64,000 bases of DNA from Eumeta japonica (GCA_005406025.1 BGZK01001579.1:62001-126000), one strand, 5' to 3'; positions 22,796 through 37,174 are shown, numbered from the stretch's first letter. The notes: generated from the letters alone by a model not told the origin. Translations and numbers: made by a program.

Positions 22796-23288
22796 CTATA
22801 TATATATATATTTAAAATCATTTTCCCTCGTAGCTTTACAAGCAGAAGAATGCAGAGATTTCTGATCAGGGGAGAAGTATTCTGCGACAAATGTTTTTCG
22901 TGATTCACCGTTGATCCCCAAGTTAAGTCTATTGTTAATTTTAGATTTATTGAAAGGATCTGCAACAAATAACGCAGTATCCCTTAGATGAGGATTCAAT
23001 AATGAGATTAGAATATTAAGAGCGCGGTCAGACGAAGCATTAATTTTAGCAACCCTACGACAGGCAATAGTTTCAGCGTCCAATATGGATATAGTAATGA
23101 TTTCATATATTTTTTGAAGAGTGCCGAAGTATTTTTCACTATGGATTTCAGGTTCCGCTTGTAATTCAATAACACAGTTACGAGACATCGTCCTAATAGC
23201 TGTCAAACGGGCGCCCCATTTATAACCAGATTTAAGTATAAAATTCTCTGGTTCTAAACGCTTAATTCTACTGTTTATTAACTCAATA
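22796..23288 (-). pseudogene. LINE ORF1, FP-like (Baculo_FP family) protein fragment
   Basis: An open minus-strand frame of about 164 codons, without a convincing ATG at its start. Residues 1-20 have a short coiled-coil pattern (ELINSRIKRLEPENFILK). The family core follows: MSRNCVIELQ, then AETIACRRVAKINASS, then NRLNLGINGE and KTFVAEYFSPDQKSLHSSAC, ending KYIYI where a TA repeat begins. This is the FP-like domain found in ORF1 of many insect CR1/Jockey-type LINEs and shared with baculovirus FP proteins; it is thought to bind nucleic acid and assemble the retrotransposon RNP. Being followed by RT on the same strand favours LINE ORF1 over a viral origin. It is the longest nearly intact coding relic here, but both ends are lost. 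Confidence 0.8.
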
Positions 23289-23499
23289 TCAAATTAAATC
23301 GGTTGAATATAAATACGCGATTAATGAAAGTGGTTTAATAATAAGAAAGTCATAGTAAATTAGAACGAACTATATGGTTTTTATGCCGCATTTCTTAATA
23401 GTACTATATCTTATTATCATTATATTAAAAATACGATATTTTCTGACGATGTTTGGTTGTTTGTAAGTCCATCGCGTATAAGCGGCAGGACACATTTAG

Positions 23500-23695
23500 A
23501 TGAATCAAAAGCGATAGCACGATTAGAAAAGGAAGGGAATTAGATTTAGAATAGAGAACAAAGCCGGATCAGAAATAACTGTGAGATCCAAACTTAAATC
23601 GAAAACAGGTCCGGTTTGGTACAATAGCAAGATCACTCGATATTATTTGTTCGCGCAGGTGGAGACGGGGGTAAAAGCTAGTATTCAATAAATTG
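23500..23695 (-). repeat. repeat 'alpha', 5'-part fragment
   Basis: The text 'ggaagggaattagatttaga', 'agccggatcagaaataac', 'aggtccggtttggtac' and 'cgcgcaggtggagacggggg' ends near 'aaaagctagta'. This is the alpha start region in minus orientation, corresponding to the 'tactagcttccgcccgcgg' start of alpha-3. The minisatellite and tail are missing. Confidence 0.5.
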
Positions 23696-26600
23696 CTGTT
23701 CGGTTGCAAAAATGAGAGCGGAGCTGAGATATTACATCATTATTTGTATAATGACGTAACGCCAGGCGAAGTACATGCGACGTCATGATGAGATAGGAAA
23801 TATTTCGGTGCTGATGAAAAACTTATGATCTTTAATTCACACATTATTACAGTGTTGTTCGACGAGGCGTCACAGTCACTGCCGTCTCCGAGACAAAATC
23901 TATTAGATTACTGAGACATGACGGCACGAGAGCGAGCTTATACAAAGAACATAAACGTCATGCTAAAGTAACGTATATCTATGGCCCCAGTGACATATTT
24001 CTTATTTCACAATAAAAACCGCATTTATTGGTAGCATGCAAGGATTAAGTACAATTATTTTTTTGAATACGCATGTTTTATTTACATTTTTAAAACATTT
24101 TAGTACAAAAACATGGGAAAATGTAAGGATCTTTAATCTACATTCATTTGAAAGGCAATTGTGATTTATTTGATTTGAATACAAATCATTTCATGCTTTT
24201 TTATTTATTTATTTAATACTGATAAGCATAAAACTCTTTAGTATGAAATAATGAACAAAATTACTCTAAGTGCGCATTGTCTTATAGTTAAACTAAACTG
24301 AAACAAAAATCAATTAATATAAAAATGCAAATTAACAATAGTATGATCGTTTTTTTTGTGACTTAAAATTAAGTACTATTTTTTACATTTCTACGTCGTC
24401 TTCAGAGAAAAGTTAAATGGAATTGCAGCTTTAGTAAAAGGTAGTTTCGTAGCAATATTTCGCTCGAGTACATTGTGGGTAGGCTTTGTCAAGCTTTATT
24501 TTGAATCCATATAAATGTATCTTTGGAATGGGTGTGCATTTTTGTAAATATATTATACGAAATCTTCTCACAAAATAGAATTTTGTTATAACATTCTAGT
24601 AATATTGAACGTAGTCGTTGAGTTGCTAAATTTAAAATATTTATTGAAAATTCAGATCTTTTTTAATGAGAGCAAATATTCGATTAATGAAGGACAAGCA
24701 TTTTTATTTAGTGAACGTTATTTAGCGGATGCATACAAAGGAAAATTAACTTGTAAAAAATTAAAGCAATGTCAAATCACATTTTTGTGGACTTTACGGA
24801 GTCTACAAATCGACGTGACACATTATTCCGTATAGGACTGTCGTATAATAGTACTAGAAATCGATACTCAGAGATGACTGTTAATTTGTTAAGTTCATAG
24901 TATGCCTTATATTATTATCTATTGTATGTTTGTCTGCTTTAATTCGATTTAACGTTTCGTAAACAAACACTTTCTCAGAATGTTCTTTCTTACAAAAAAG
25001 CAAATTTAACCCAAACTAAAGTCTTACAAATTTTATTTTCTATGTTATAGTTTAGTATGTTAATCTCTCCGTACATGATGATTCGTGATATACATTTATG
25101 TGATAAGTCATCATGTACAAAAAGAGACAATAAATTGCCGCAAGGTTTTGCTTAATGGGAACTTATGGTCATAATTATTTAAACCACCAAAAATGCAAAG
25201 GCCACAGGAATGTACTACTATCAAAAGTAGTATCGTTCATCCGAACTGTGAAATATAAGGGACGCAACAATAGATAAGGACACGGACTTTGAAAGGTTAA
25301 TATATCTGATACTAATAATATACGTGAAATCTATTATTAGATACACATTATTAGTATATGATATTAAACTGTAGATTCCATGGAGCAACTCGCACTATAA
25401 ACTCTACACTCTTTAATGACTCTGTTAACGCCCTTCGCCATCTGTGCAGCGAGAATGTCCTACACCGACGTCTTAGGGTGTTTTACGAGACAATTAACAA
25501 GGAGCTCAATTTACCTCACATCGAAAGCTTCGAAAATACTTCTCTGTAAATACAAAATTGCAATTTGAAAGTTAGTCCCTAGCGCGCCTTTCCCAAAGTA
25601 GCAGCGAACAACTTTGACTTCACTCCGCCGAAAGTGAAACTTGCCACTTACTATCTTCGCTGCGTCCGATTCTCTCCAAAGTTTCTCAAATAAGTCTTTC
25701 AAAAGACTTCAATAACGGTTTCATGTTAATATACATTTTAAATATAATATAATGAGCTATAAAGTAAAAATATTTTAAATTTGATTTTGTGAGAACTTAA
25801 CGTTAACATAGTTAGCAAAAGAATATATAAATCTCAAAAACAGAGATGTGTGTGAACTCAATACATATATTAATGAAATCCTAATTTATTATCCCACTCT
25901 AGGGCCACTAACTGTAGTTAAGCCTTCAGTACTACCTAAACAGACAATTCAGTAGCTCAGAAATTTTGTTAATATCGAGGACACTTTCACACGTATCAAT
26001 TAACCACACGTAATTGTAAACTACTCCAGCAAAATAAGACTGTCGTCCATTTAATAAAGTTTCACTCGAATCTGATAGTTGCCTGTCGTCCCATACAAAA
26101 GGTCGCTCTAAGTGCTTGGGGCCATACGCACAGCATTTGTCCAAACTCGATCACCTCGCTGTTGATCACCTTCGGATGGACAAGGCTATGGGGTGGTGGC
26201 GGAATAATTTAACTACTGTGTTGACGAATATAATCAAAACATATTTCTTGTTCACGATTTCCTAATGGCATATCACATAATTTTAAATTCAAGTTAACAC
26301 ACACCGTCCCATAAACTAGTTATAATGTGTAAATTTCGAATTTAGACTTAGAAATTACGACGTATTTCTATTTAACAAAGCTACAAGAAACTTAATTGCA
26401 AATACGAACGTAACATACATTCGCCATTCTACGGAAGCATAAAAATCAGCAATATGTTCTATATGAACACCGAAGTGAAACAAATCAGATTTTTCATAAA
26501 AGCAATCCCGACCAGAAGACGGATAATTTGGTGATTTCCATAAATAAACATGGCAGTTAAATCAAAGGCCAAATGATGTAGGTCATGTGGCATTATTCAG

Positions 26601-28379
26601 ATGCGGCATCGGTAGTAAAATAAAACAGTCATTCGTGATTTGGGGCAGTCAACTACGAGTTTCGTTGGCCTCGCGAAATGACACAAAATATTTCAGCGAT
26701 TCCGGTAGTGTTGCGTCACGGTCGTTATTTTTCTCGTTTATTTGGTAACAATAGTATTATTTATCACCTTCCTCGTTTCTACTCATTTTCACTTTACACG
26801 TTTCTTAATTTTAAATTTCTGCTTAGGGAATCATTATTTTTGGTCCGGTTTTTAAAAATCGACCGCCATTTTCCCAGACCTGATCGTTTTGTGGGTCCTA
26901 AAAAGCTAGTCCATTTTGTCTACATTGTACGTACGAACACACAGTGTGCGTGGGCGTTGAACGGACTAACCTAGCGAATTACGGTTTGTAAGGTTCCGAA
27001 GAATTTTCTTAGCTTAAAATCCGAATAATAAGTGGCCATCACACATTTATTTAATGAATGAAAAGTATTTTATATCGTATTTAGTATTAAAAAAAAATCG
27101 CGAGTTGACTGGCTAAAAAATTCCTGCCACACTACGAATGTTAATTAATTCCAATTAGTTAAAAATTCAAAAATGCCTTTTTTAAACATTTCACTTATTA
27201 GTTTCAAGAACAAATTTGTGTTGTACAATCACAAAGCTGTGCATTTTGCTATTTTATTAAATAGATATGTGTAAATTACTAGTATCGTTTTATCTAGTTA
27301 TATAATTACGCCAACCTAATAGTTGTGCCAGAAAAAAAAAGAGAACACAATGTTTACATATTCTACAGGCATTAATATTTTCGGTCGGTATAAAATTTCT
27401 TCGTTAAATTAATGAGTTCAATGTTTATAAAAAGTCCTTTTCGAATTTTCAATTAATCATAATCTAGCCAGGATTTTTAGTCAACCCACTCGCGATTATT
27501 CTCTAACTTTCTAAAATTTATATAAAATATTTCTTATCCATTTTGTTTAATGGATGAAAAATATTTTATTTGTTATATGGATAAAGGTTGTTTCTAATTT
27601 GAATCATTTTACTATCTCAATTTAGATTTCTGTAAAATATGAACTAATTCGAGCTAACAGATTATGATAAACCTCAAAGTTAAGTACAAAAAAAATTATA
27701 CAACTTTTTGAAAATCTTTGAAATACCTTTCAAATTCGTAGTCGGGTCGATTTGTAGAGTATTTTTTATGTTTGTTTGAAGAATCTCAAAAATAAAGTTC
27801 ACAAAAAAGTGTTCTTTTGCAATAAATTTTAAACTACTCTACCGATCAATACTAATTTAATTAGCCTTTTTTTCTTCCCCAAACGAATACATCCACTGTC
27901 GTAAACTGCATAAAAATCCGCTGATTGGTTCAAAGATATCGTAGGAGAAAAATTAAAAAAATATATATATTTCTTACAAAATTTTGTCAATTTGTACACA
28001 CTGCTGATGGGTTCCAATATCTATCCAGTTATTTTCCTTTAAGAATAACATCCATAGTTACTAAATTGATAAAAATTGCTCCATTAATCCAAAAGAATGC
28101 TGCGGATAAATTTTTCAAAAAGTGTTTGTTTAGAATTTTTTTAAATTACTGATAAAAATTAAAATTTACCAATTATTCTATTTTTAAAATAGAATCGATC
28201 ACTGAAAATTGCATTAAGATCGGTGGGTTAATTGGAGATGTACGGTCAATGAAAAATAATAAAAAAGGAATTTCTGTAAAATAATTCCTTTTTCAAAGAT
28301 TTTCCAAACTTGTTCATTTTTTTCTATTGTAAAAACTAAATGGGATGCTATAGAGCAGAACACAATCAAACATCATATT
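23696..28379. other. no gene recognised
   Basis: AT-rich sequence with scattered short open frames on both strands (for example a plus-strand frame at 26678-26974 and a minus-strand frame at 25932-26144). None shows a known motif, convincing splice frame or codon bias. A decayed hairpin with arms AATATTTCTTATCCATT and a near-complement lies at about 27525-27565. A block at 25560-25700 is somewhat GC-richer and open on the minus strand for 63 codons, unrecognised. Confidence 0.4.
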
Positions 28380-30344
28380 TCAAGCATATTGAAGTTGAAA
28401 AGTTAAAAGAAGTGGTTTTTTAATACATATACATTTTTGAATTGTAAAAGCTAAAAGTGTATCATAACTTTATTTTTGAGTTCAGACAGCTTGAAAAAGC
28501 AATAAAATCGATATTTTGGGCCTGATGAACTTAATAATTTACTACTTCTTTATTTTTAAAACTTTGAGCTCGAAAGTATTAAATAGTTTCGGGAATAGTC
28601 TGAAGGCTCAAATCTGTTTCAAATTTTGGAACTCAAAAACTCATAAACAATATTTATAACTCAAGGAACTCTTAAACACATCGATAAATATCATAGCGAA
28701 ATATTGCAGGATTGGTTTGCAATGTCAAACGTTTTACAGGTTTTTTTTTGTATAAAATGTATCTTTTCTCGTATTGCAAAAGATAATCTACTTCTATGGA
28801 AAATTAAATTCAATCTTTTAGGAAATCAGCCCAAAGAAACGAACACAGACATTCAACCTATAAAGTTTTCAATTAGTAAATAGGTCATAAATTGTAGGCT
28901 TGTAATCTGAATGTATTTAATCGTATTCCAACATCGAATGCGAAATATATAATACGCAATAAATTACTCCAGCAATAATGTCAATAATACATTTGAATTA
29001 AATTTGTCTAATAATTTTAAACGAATTGGATTCTGATTTCTAATTAAGGACGAAGGAACTAAAAATATTTCTTTGGGATTACACTACAGTAAGAATTCAG
29101 AAGAACAGAAATAGACTTTGTTAATAAACCTGTGTCATAAAAAAAATTATGCGCGACCTGTTTTCACTCAATATATAAAAAAATGTTAAAATTAATCAAA
29201 AATAAAAACCTGAAAAACGGTTGACCTTGCAGGCCTTCCCTAAAGCATTCTACTATATTTATCAATTTATTTTTGAGTTCCTTGATTTGAAAATATTATC
29301 TATGAGTTTTTCAGCTTAAAAATTGTACACATCTTGAATCGTATGCGATATTCGTCAATGTCGTACGTGGATTATTAAGCCAGTCCTTCACAATTTATAA
29401 AATGACTTCAATTACAAAAAATCTGAGAAACGGTTGCGGGCCATTCCTTAAACTTCTTACTACTTTCGAGCTCAAAGCGTTTAAAAATAAAGTAGTAATA
29501 AATGATTGTTTTCATTACGATCAAGAAATCGATTTTAGTCTTGTTTCAAGTTCTCCGAGCTCAAAAATACAATTCTAATATACAATAATATATTAGCTCT
29601 TCGAGCTTAAAAATTTATACGCATTACTAAAACCTATTTTTTTTTAATTTTTACGATGTTTGTCGAGCAAATCCACCGATTTGGATACAGTTCCCATAAA
29701 CGCGGACATACAGACATCACTCGGAAAATGTTAAATAATCAAAATAAATGCATAGGATCCTAAAACTTCAAAATCTGCTGAAAACTCTGTTCTGGCAAAT
29801 CCATGTGAAAACAGTATCTTTCCTATTTCCTTTCAATAGCGAAAAATTAAGAAACGCAAATTAATACTAGTACTATTAAGAAACGAAAATTAATATTTTG
29901 ACTACAATATTCATTAAACAAGTTATTAAACTTGGACCTACTTTATGGCATTTAGCATAGTTTTTTTTAAAATCTGTAAAGCGGTTGACCCTACAGACCA
30001 TTGCTGAAACTTTCCTCTATGATATTTGTCGATGTGTTTTTAAGCACCTTTAATTATGAATACTGTTTGTAATTTTTTGAACTTATCGTGTTCAAAAGAT
30101 TAACTTTGTTACTTTTCAAGCTTTCTGAGCTCAGAAATGTAGTTTTATTACATTTTGAATGCTTGCAATAAAAAAATCTATATGTGTTAAAAATCATATT
30201 TTTTTTATTTCTCAATTACAACAACTTTAAAACAAGTTGTTTAAAATTGATTGGCTTCATGGCATCCAACACAGTTTTTATATTGTTATTACAGAAAAAT
30301 ATGACCGAGTATCAGACATATTTGAAAAATAAATATTTTTTGAA
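28380..30344 (+). repeat. dispersed repeat 'delta', degenerate array
   Basis: Related segments recur. One type begins 'ctgaaaaacggttgacct' at 29210, 'ctgagaaacggttgcgggcc' at 29423 and 'ctgtaaagcggttgaccct' at 29974. A second type has 'ccgagctcaaaaatac' and 'cgagcttaaaaatt' (29556, 29598) and many 'gagctc/gagttc' words between 28450 and 30130. The same words recur at 61352-61590. The family is thus dispersed and internally repetitive, without an ORF. I have seen similar lepidopteran text but cannot assign a class. Confidence 0.5.
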
Positions 30345-30715
30345 AATAACCTTTTTTTCATTTTTCGTTAATATTGGTGCAGCCGTTCTTAAGTTATAAA
30401 ACAACAAATATAAAGACAGGCCTATCATTTGCGCAATCACATGTTCTGACTATGCATTAATTTCTATTAGAATCGGTCAAACCCTCTTTAAATTATAAGC
30501 TGTAAAATAACATAGTCTTATAGTATACCAATTAACATCACTATCGGTTGATACATTTTTTGAGTTAAAAAAGGGCATACAGACAGACAGGCGGACAGAC
30601 ATGAATTCAAAAAATAATAAAAGCACAGTCAAAATGATAATTTTTAACGAAGTGTTTTAAAAAAATTAAATGAACAAACTGACGGTAAAGATATAAAACA
30701 GTATAGATATATTTA
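30345..30715 (+). repeat. repeat 'alpha', minisatellite and tail fragment
   Basis: Contains 'cagccgttcttaagttataa', 'gcctatcatttgcgcaatca', a second weaker unit near 30520-30600, the 'acagacagacaggcggacag' run, and a tail near 'aaaacagtatagatatat'. It matches the 3' half of alpha-2 and alpha-3 in plus orientation; the CG-rich 5' part is absent. It directly follows delta. Confidence 0.6.
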
Positions 30716-33700
30716 TTTACATTAGACATTTCACGCAAACGAACTCCTATTTGTCTCAGTCCAATTTAGATTCCAAAAAAAAAACTGATTGATCTCTAAT
30801 AACTCCTTGATGTAGCGGAAACGGCACCCTACTTTATTGAATATACTACTTTATGCATCAAGTCACTCACGGTGATTTACTAAACCCCATAAAGGTTAAT
30901 GGCTGCATTTAAGCGCAAGAGAACTCTATTAGTATTTATTTTCTAGACGTAAAGTAATTTTTACGTCATTTCTTTACTCGAGTAATGCTAAAAACACGTA
31001 GAAATGCCAACAGTTCTTGTTAAAAAGGGGATTTCGGTCCCGAACACATACAGTAAAAGTGTTTTATTAAGTCTATTACATTACAGCGAATTTATGAGGA
31101 TCAAGGATCGTGAAGGAGAAATTCACTTTCTGCTGCTACTGCCCCGAGAATTTAGGTTCCAGTAATCTTGTAAATGTTTGTTACACGAACACGTGCTTAC
31201 CGAAAAAGCCACTCTCGCCCTGGAATCACGCGATCTCAGTTCCATATTAACGTTTTATGTTTTGTGTTTAAATAGAAACTTTATAAAAATGTGCAATTTT
31301 GACCACAGAACATAAATTTTTGACCTACGCTAAAAGAGAAATGAAAAGTAATGGCAATCATATTTCATACAATATACAATTTTAAGATAATTCTTCCAAA
31401 TTCATAGAGTAGAATATCGGGACTTCTATTTGGGTTTGTTCCAATGCTAATGTTCTATGTGCAATTATACATTTTTTATTACTTTAAACTTATATATTAA
31501 TATTTTAAATTGTTTAAATTCAAGTTCAAATACATGCAAAAAATTAAACACACATTAAATTGTTTTGTAGTTTGAATGTGTATGTAAAATGTCTTAAGTC
31601 AAAACAATGTAAAGTTTGATTGTTAATAACTATTAATTTTGTTTTAGGAACAAAAGAACTTTTCTTAGTTACCATAAAAATGTTATTCTTTGTTGTTATT
31701 TATTAGACACCAAATACATCACTCAATGAACATTTCTTACTATACGCATTGACGTGACTGAGGAAGTATTAATTTCTATAATCATACTTTCATATCTATC
31801 TATATAACGATATTGTGATCTTAAAATTATTGTTAATTAAATCGGTTGATGGAGGTCTGTCAACATATATTGATCGTTCCCGTATTCTATTGTAATGCAT
31901 GCACATTTCATCGCAATAGTGAGGAAAAGTAGTAAGAGTAGAAGGAGTAGCAGGAAAGTAGAAGAAGTAACTAGGTTCATTTCTTACGATTTATTTATAA
32001 GCTGTGTTCTTCGCTTACCAACTTACTTGGGTAAGTGTATTATGACCGCGAAGTACATTGACCACGGGCACACCCTGGACATCGTTATTTTTATGTGTAA
32101 ATCTGAAAACAATAAATGTTCTGCCAGTAGAACGGCATTTCGTTAAATGGGCTTTTACAACACTTAATTTCTGAAATCGGAAGGTGAATCATTGCAGGTT
32201 ATAATAACAGACACGCGTATTTTCTTTTCTTCTTTCACGTTTTTCAGTTCGTTTTTTTTTTCACAAACGATTTTTATTTTTATCGACTTCTTATTTCTCT
32301 AATATTTTTTTTTTTACATAAATCTCATCTAAAGATTTTTGAGGTTGTTTTTATTTCGATATAAACGTTATTACAAATACCTTTTTTATACTTAATTTTC
32401 ACCTCCAATATAATAATCATTGATTTATCATATCAGATCTCGATCAGATTGTCCTAAAATTAAATTAAGTACTTTGCCAATGATTTTGTTATTATGGTAT
32501 TATTCCATTTACGCGTAAACTCAATAGGATCAAAAATTTTCTAAGTTGATTGTATTAGATAGGGGCTCGCATTCAGAACTTCGTTCAGAAGAGGGTGGGG
32601 GGGTATTTTTGAGTGATAACTTATCTTTCAATGAGACGGGTGTAGAGAAAAAAATTGTTTTGGTAAATTGTTTCATTTTATCAAAGATCTTGACGGAAAC
32701 TCCAATTTGACTCTAACATATACATACTTAAGCGTAAGGAACAACCTCAAAATATGCCTTGATAGCAAAAGGTCTAACCAGAATGATTGGGCTATTGACA
32801 ACCTCGTCACATCTACTTTGGGAAATTGTAAGAAAGCAAAAAATATGTCAACAACATTACGATTGTATGACAATGATACTACACATTGGGAAATGTCCAT
32901 TTATGCGACCTCTAAATGAGGGTGGGGTTACCTCACGAAAATCTCCTAAAATCTCATTAAGCATTTGTAAATTCTATTGAAATTCTCACGTTAGATTGTT
33001 AATTGAATTTACCAACTCACATCCGTCATCACCTCTTTCTCGATTCACTACCACCTCATCTCATCCTCAATACTAAACGGAAAGAGAAAAAAATGTATTT
33101 ATTTCCATATTTAGTATTTCAGGTATACAGTTTATTAGTTCTGTAATTTCTAAAAGATGGCGCTAATTGCACAATAGCATACTCGTCAAAAGTAAAAAAT
33201 AAATATTTATTTATTATATGGCGGTAGTATAGAAATGAAAGTTTCAGAGATAATTTTAGGAAAAATGTTCGTTAATTAACAATTAGAAATAAAATAGTTA
33301 ACTATGCATTATATAAAAGAAATATTGAACAATAAATTTCAAGAAATAAAGAAAGTCGCATAGAAGGGGGCATACCGCAAGCCACATTAAGGAACTTTAT
33401 TCCGAAAGACATTTTTCTAGAAATTTTCTTTTATGTTCCTCAAATTCTGCAAAATCCATTGATGCCTAATTTCCAGGAAGTCTAAGTTCGGTCAAGTCTT
33501 TTTGAATGTCGCAAGCTCGATTCCAACCAGTCATTCGTTCATATACACACACGCACGCTAGGTCGAAGGTGTTAAGGTGATGTGTATCGAAGGTGTTCGA
33601 TATCGAATTGCACATCAAATGGGTAATCAAAATAATAAACACAAATCGTAGTTTAATAAGCCACGTTATTTCCAAATGAAAGAACTTAAAACAATCGTTT

Positions 33701-33992
33701 GTTATATTAAGAAAATTAGTAAAGAAACTGTTCTAAATTTCCGTTAGTAGAATGGAATTTTATAATAAGGCCCAAATAAAGGACGTCTACGATAACTTTT
33801 AAGGACTTCGAATACTCTGTTCATTTCCTTTTAATTAGTGGATAGACTATTTTACTGTCTCGAATATTGGTAAGTTTGCATTTTAAGTTGATATAGTTAT
33901 TTCTTTATGCACGTCATATATGTGTAATAGCTATAGATGTTCTTCTGATGAACTTCTGAAAATAGCCAAGTTATTTAGGAAATTGCTTATCC

Positions 33993-34032
<40 letters not shown>

Positions 34033-37000
34033 TTATATATGCATAATATATTATATATATATGTGCTCTTTTAAATATTTTGTTACTAACAATTGCATAT
34101 TTTTATATCAAAATAGTCAGATATTTTTGCTTTCAGATTTATTTTTATTCCTATATAAGAATTTATTTTACCCTACTACAATATGCAATTAACTAGATAG
34201 TAATATGTTTAACATGGTAATCCGAATCATAGCATAATTAATAAGCGCAAAATAATATCTCAACAAATGAGATATCGCTTAATCCTTTGTGACAATTCAC
34301 TTAGTATAGAATAGAACTAGGTGGGTCACTTAAGGTTAACATGGTGATTGCAAAACGCCCTTATTGAAATGACTTCTTACAGCCCACATCGATAAGGGAT
34401 TGAAAGGAAAAATATACGGAGGTTATAAAAATATAGACATACTTGTTTATCTTCTAAATTTGTTCTACACATCAATTACATTAATGAGTTAGCTTATAAT
34501 ATAAACACATGTATTAACGGCAATAAGCTGTAAGCTTTAGGTAAACCTTCAGGCTCGTGAAATAAATGCACACAAAATAATACGGACGCCATAGTCAGTC
34601 TGAAATGAGAGAGGCCTATATTAAATATTTAATTAGGGTTCACCCAAAAATATCAACCTTAATCTCGCTCCGTGTCGCGTATATCGCACGTAAATGCCAT
34701 GCGCTGGACGTGAAGTGCTATCGCAGTCGGGTCAAAAAGACGAAAAAGGAAACTCAAAGAAAAACGCCTGCTTTGCGGACCGTACTAACTGTACGGGACA
34801 CCACTCGTAGTAAGATATATGCGTTATTTTATAGGAATAAAATAAGAAATATCTAATTTTAAATTCGGACTATTCGGATGAAAATATTATTTTATTAAAA
34901 AGAATATTTGATAAGAAACTGAAAGGGGTGATAAACATAAGTGGCGAAAAATAATAAAATCGAGTTCGATCTATAGATCTCGGAAAACTAAAAATCAAAA
35001 TGCTTGTAGTGAGCCAATCGCCTGCATTAATCCACTCGTAGCTCACGATAGAATTGTATTATATTCTGTAAATCCGTAATCGCTTATTGTATAATGTCCT
35101 AGAACGGAGCAGCGAAGTATATTCTCATTGAAACTATGTGAGCAAAATCAACGCAAAAAGCACTTTATTAGACTCATGCGTTAAATGCTCACGCCGCCTG
35201 CACTGGGATTATAACCAACGTGTAGAACCAAACTTTCAAAAAAAAAGGTTTCCATAAAACATTTATCTGTTCTAGTATTAAAACACATAGATGAATCGAA
35301 TTACTCTTTCATAAAACAAGAAAGTTACCCAAATGTGTTATCCTTCCTTAGGTCTATTTTTGTGTAATAGGGTATACAAAAATCTAGTTGTGTTTATGCC
35401 AACGAAGTATATATGCATAAAAGTGCTCAATTGGAATTTTGTATACTTTATATATTTTTTTATTTTCTTATATAAAATAATATCTAAGAAACAGTTTAGA
35501 AACGATGCTTTAAGATAAACCGACAACGAACTTCAAGGTTGCATTACAAGTTTAACAAAACAATTTTGCTACTGAATATTAAAAATAAGAAATTCGTATT
35601 ATGAAATAATTACATATCACCAAAATATAACCTTGCGGAATAAATTTAATAAAAACAACCAGAAAGGTAACTAACTCGCTAACCACATCAATCAAAAAAA
35701 ATATTTAACCGTTATCACTTATGGTTTGCTTATTTGCGGATAGTGGTAATTTCTTTTTAATGTGAAGAAATCGTTTATTTTATAACATTACAAAATAAAT
35801 TATTTATTTCATAATGTTATATTTATGGCTTATTTTTTTTCAAATTTCAAAGATTCTTATTCTGTATCAAATAATATACTCCCCTTTTTTATCGGCAAGC
35901 TCTTCTTCACAGAGGAAAGAACCAATATAAAATTAGATTGTCCAAATACAATTTCACGTATCACAGGCATTTATATTTCACATCCGAGTCACAAAGTCAT
36001 AGACATTGTTTACGTCCCCGCGTGTACTACGTACGATCCCTGTACGACCCCTGACGTATCTTCACTACCCTCATCCACGTGACGCGACGTCTCATACAGA
36101 CGACTGGTTAGTTAGTAGTTAGGTAGTAAGATGAGAATCAGTCAACTAAGAAGTACGCGTTCTCATCGAAGTCTCAACGATAGTTTTCAGAAACAATGTC
36201 CAATTTTACGAACTACTAGGAATTTCGCAAAACATATCTCCTTTGGTTTCAACGCGGGCATATCATATAGTACAATTTACTGCTATTCTTCTAAAACCTA
36301 GATATCTCATAAAAAGATAAGCATTTAAACTAAATTTTCTCATTCCAGACCTACCTGCGGATTCATAAAGATGTTTAGGAGGGAAATCGTCTGACGTAAC
36401 GTTTAAACTTCGTTCGTAATTTCTTGTAAGTTCCTTTTTTTTTCTTGTAAACAGTCGTTACACTCGAAATATGTTACACAACGGATTAGCCGAGTTTATG
36501 GAGGTACCAACGGCACGATTTCTAAGGGAAGTCGGAAAAAACGGCCTCCGTGGAAGATTGTAGTGAAACATTTTCAAGTTAAGGTTCATTTTCTGAAGTT
36601 GACTCGCAGCGAGGCGAAAGTTAAAAACGATTTTTAAAATTTGGACAATGGCAAATTGAACTCTCATGGAGAGGATTCCGTACCATATTAAATTTGTTCG
36701 CGGTCATTAAAACAACTACGTATGTAAATTTGTAAGCACAATATTGAGAGATTTAGTTTGTTATTTTGAATCATAACATCCTTTATAAGATTTTATATAA
36801 AGTATAAATAAAGAACTATTTTGCGAATTTTTTTAATTATAGATAAATAGACTTGGAAATAACGAAACAACTACAAATTAAAGTTTAAGCGCAAAATATT
36901 GAGAATAATATTGAGAGAATTGTCGTGTTTTTTTTTTTAAATCATAAACTTCTTATTAATTTTTCTGTAATTGATAAGAATTATTTTATTTTCTGGGTTA

Positions 37001-37174
37001 TTTTCTAGGTTTCCTAATTTTGAATGTCAAAGGGGTATGGTTAATTTTCGTCTATTTTCTTAAATAAAACTATTTGATTTAATATTATATAATAAATAGG
37101 TAAAAAATATAAAGTAAATTTGTAATTTGGTACTGTTTCCCCCCTACTCTTTCATGGCTATTCTATTGCTTTTT
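30716..37174. other. no gene recognised
   Basis: AT-rich sequence with short open frames only. Points seen: a (TA)n tract at 33992-34045; an open frame at 32668-32919 that is also open on the opposite strand; a GC-richer block at 34660-34800 inside an 83-codon plus-strand frame without known motif; another at 36015-36120; and a decayed hairpin with ATAACATTA / TAATGTTAT arms at about 35785-35822. None is assignable. Confidence 0.4.
33992..34045. repeat. (TA)n microsatellite
   Basis: About fourteen TA dinucleotides pass into an imperfect TTTATA tract. The open frame through it (33920-34192) is an artefact of the repeat. Confidence 0.9.

Noticed and set aside
22796..23288. Possible integrated baculovirus FP gene
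   Set aside because: The FP-like domain is shared with LINE ORF1 proteins, and an RT remnant follows on the same strand in the right order, so a LINE origin explains it better.
26678..26974. 98-codon plus-strand frame
   Set aside because: Composition follows local AT content; no recognisable domain, and no splice or transcript-type signals around it.
32668..32980. Overlapping frames on both strands
   Set aside because: All three frames are mutually exclusive and none matches a known family.
33920..34192. 90-codon frame containing an IY repeat
   Set aside because: Produced by the TA microsatellite; no coding signal.
35160..35240. tRNA-like text 'actgggattataacc' on the minus strand
   Set aside because: No A box, no cloverleaf could be drawn, and the B-box resemblance is weak.
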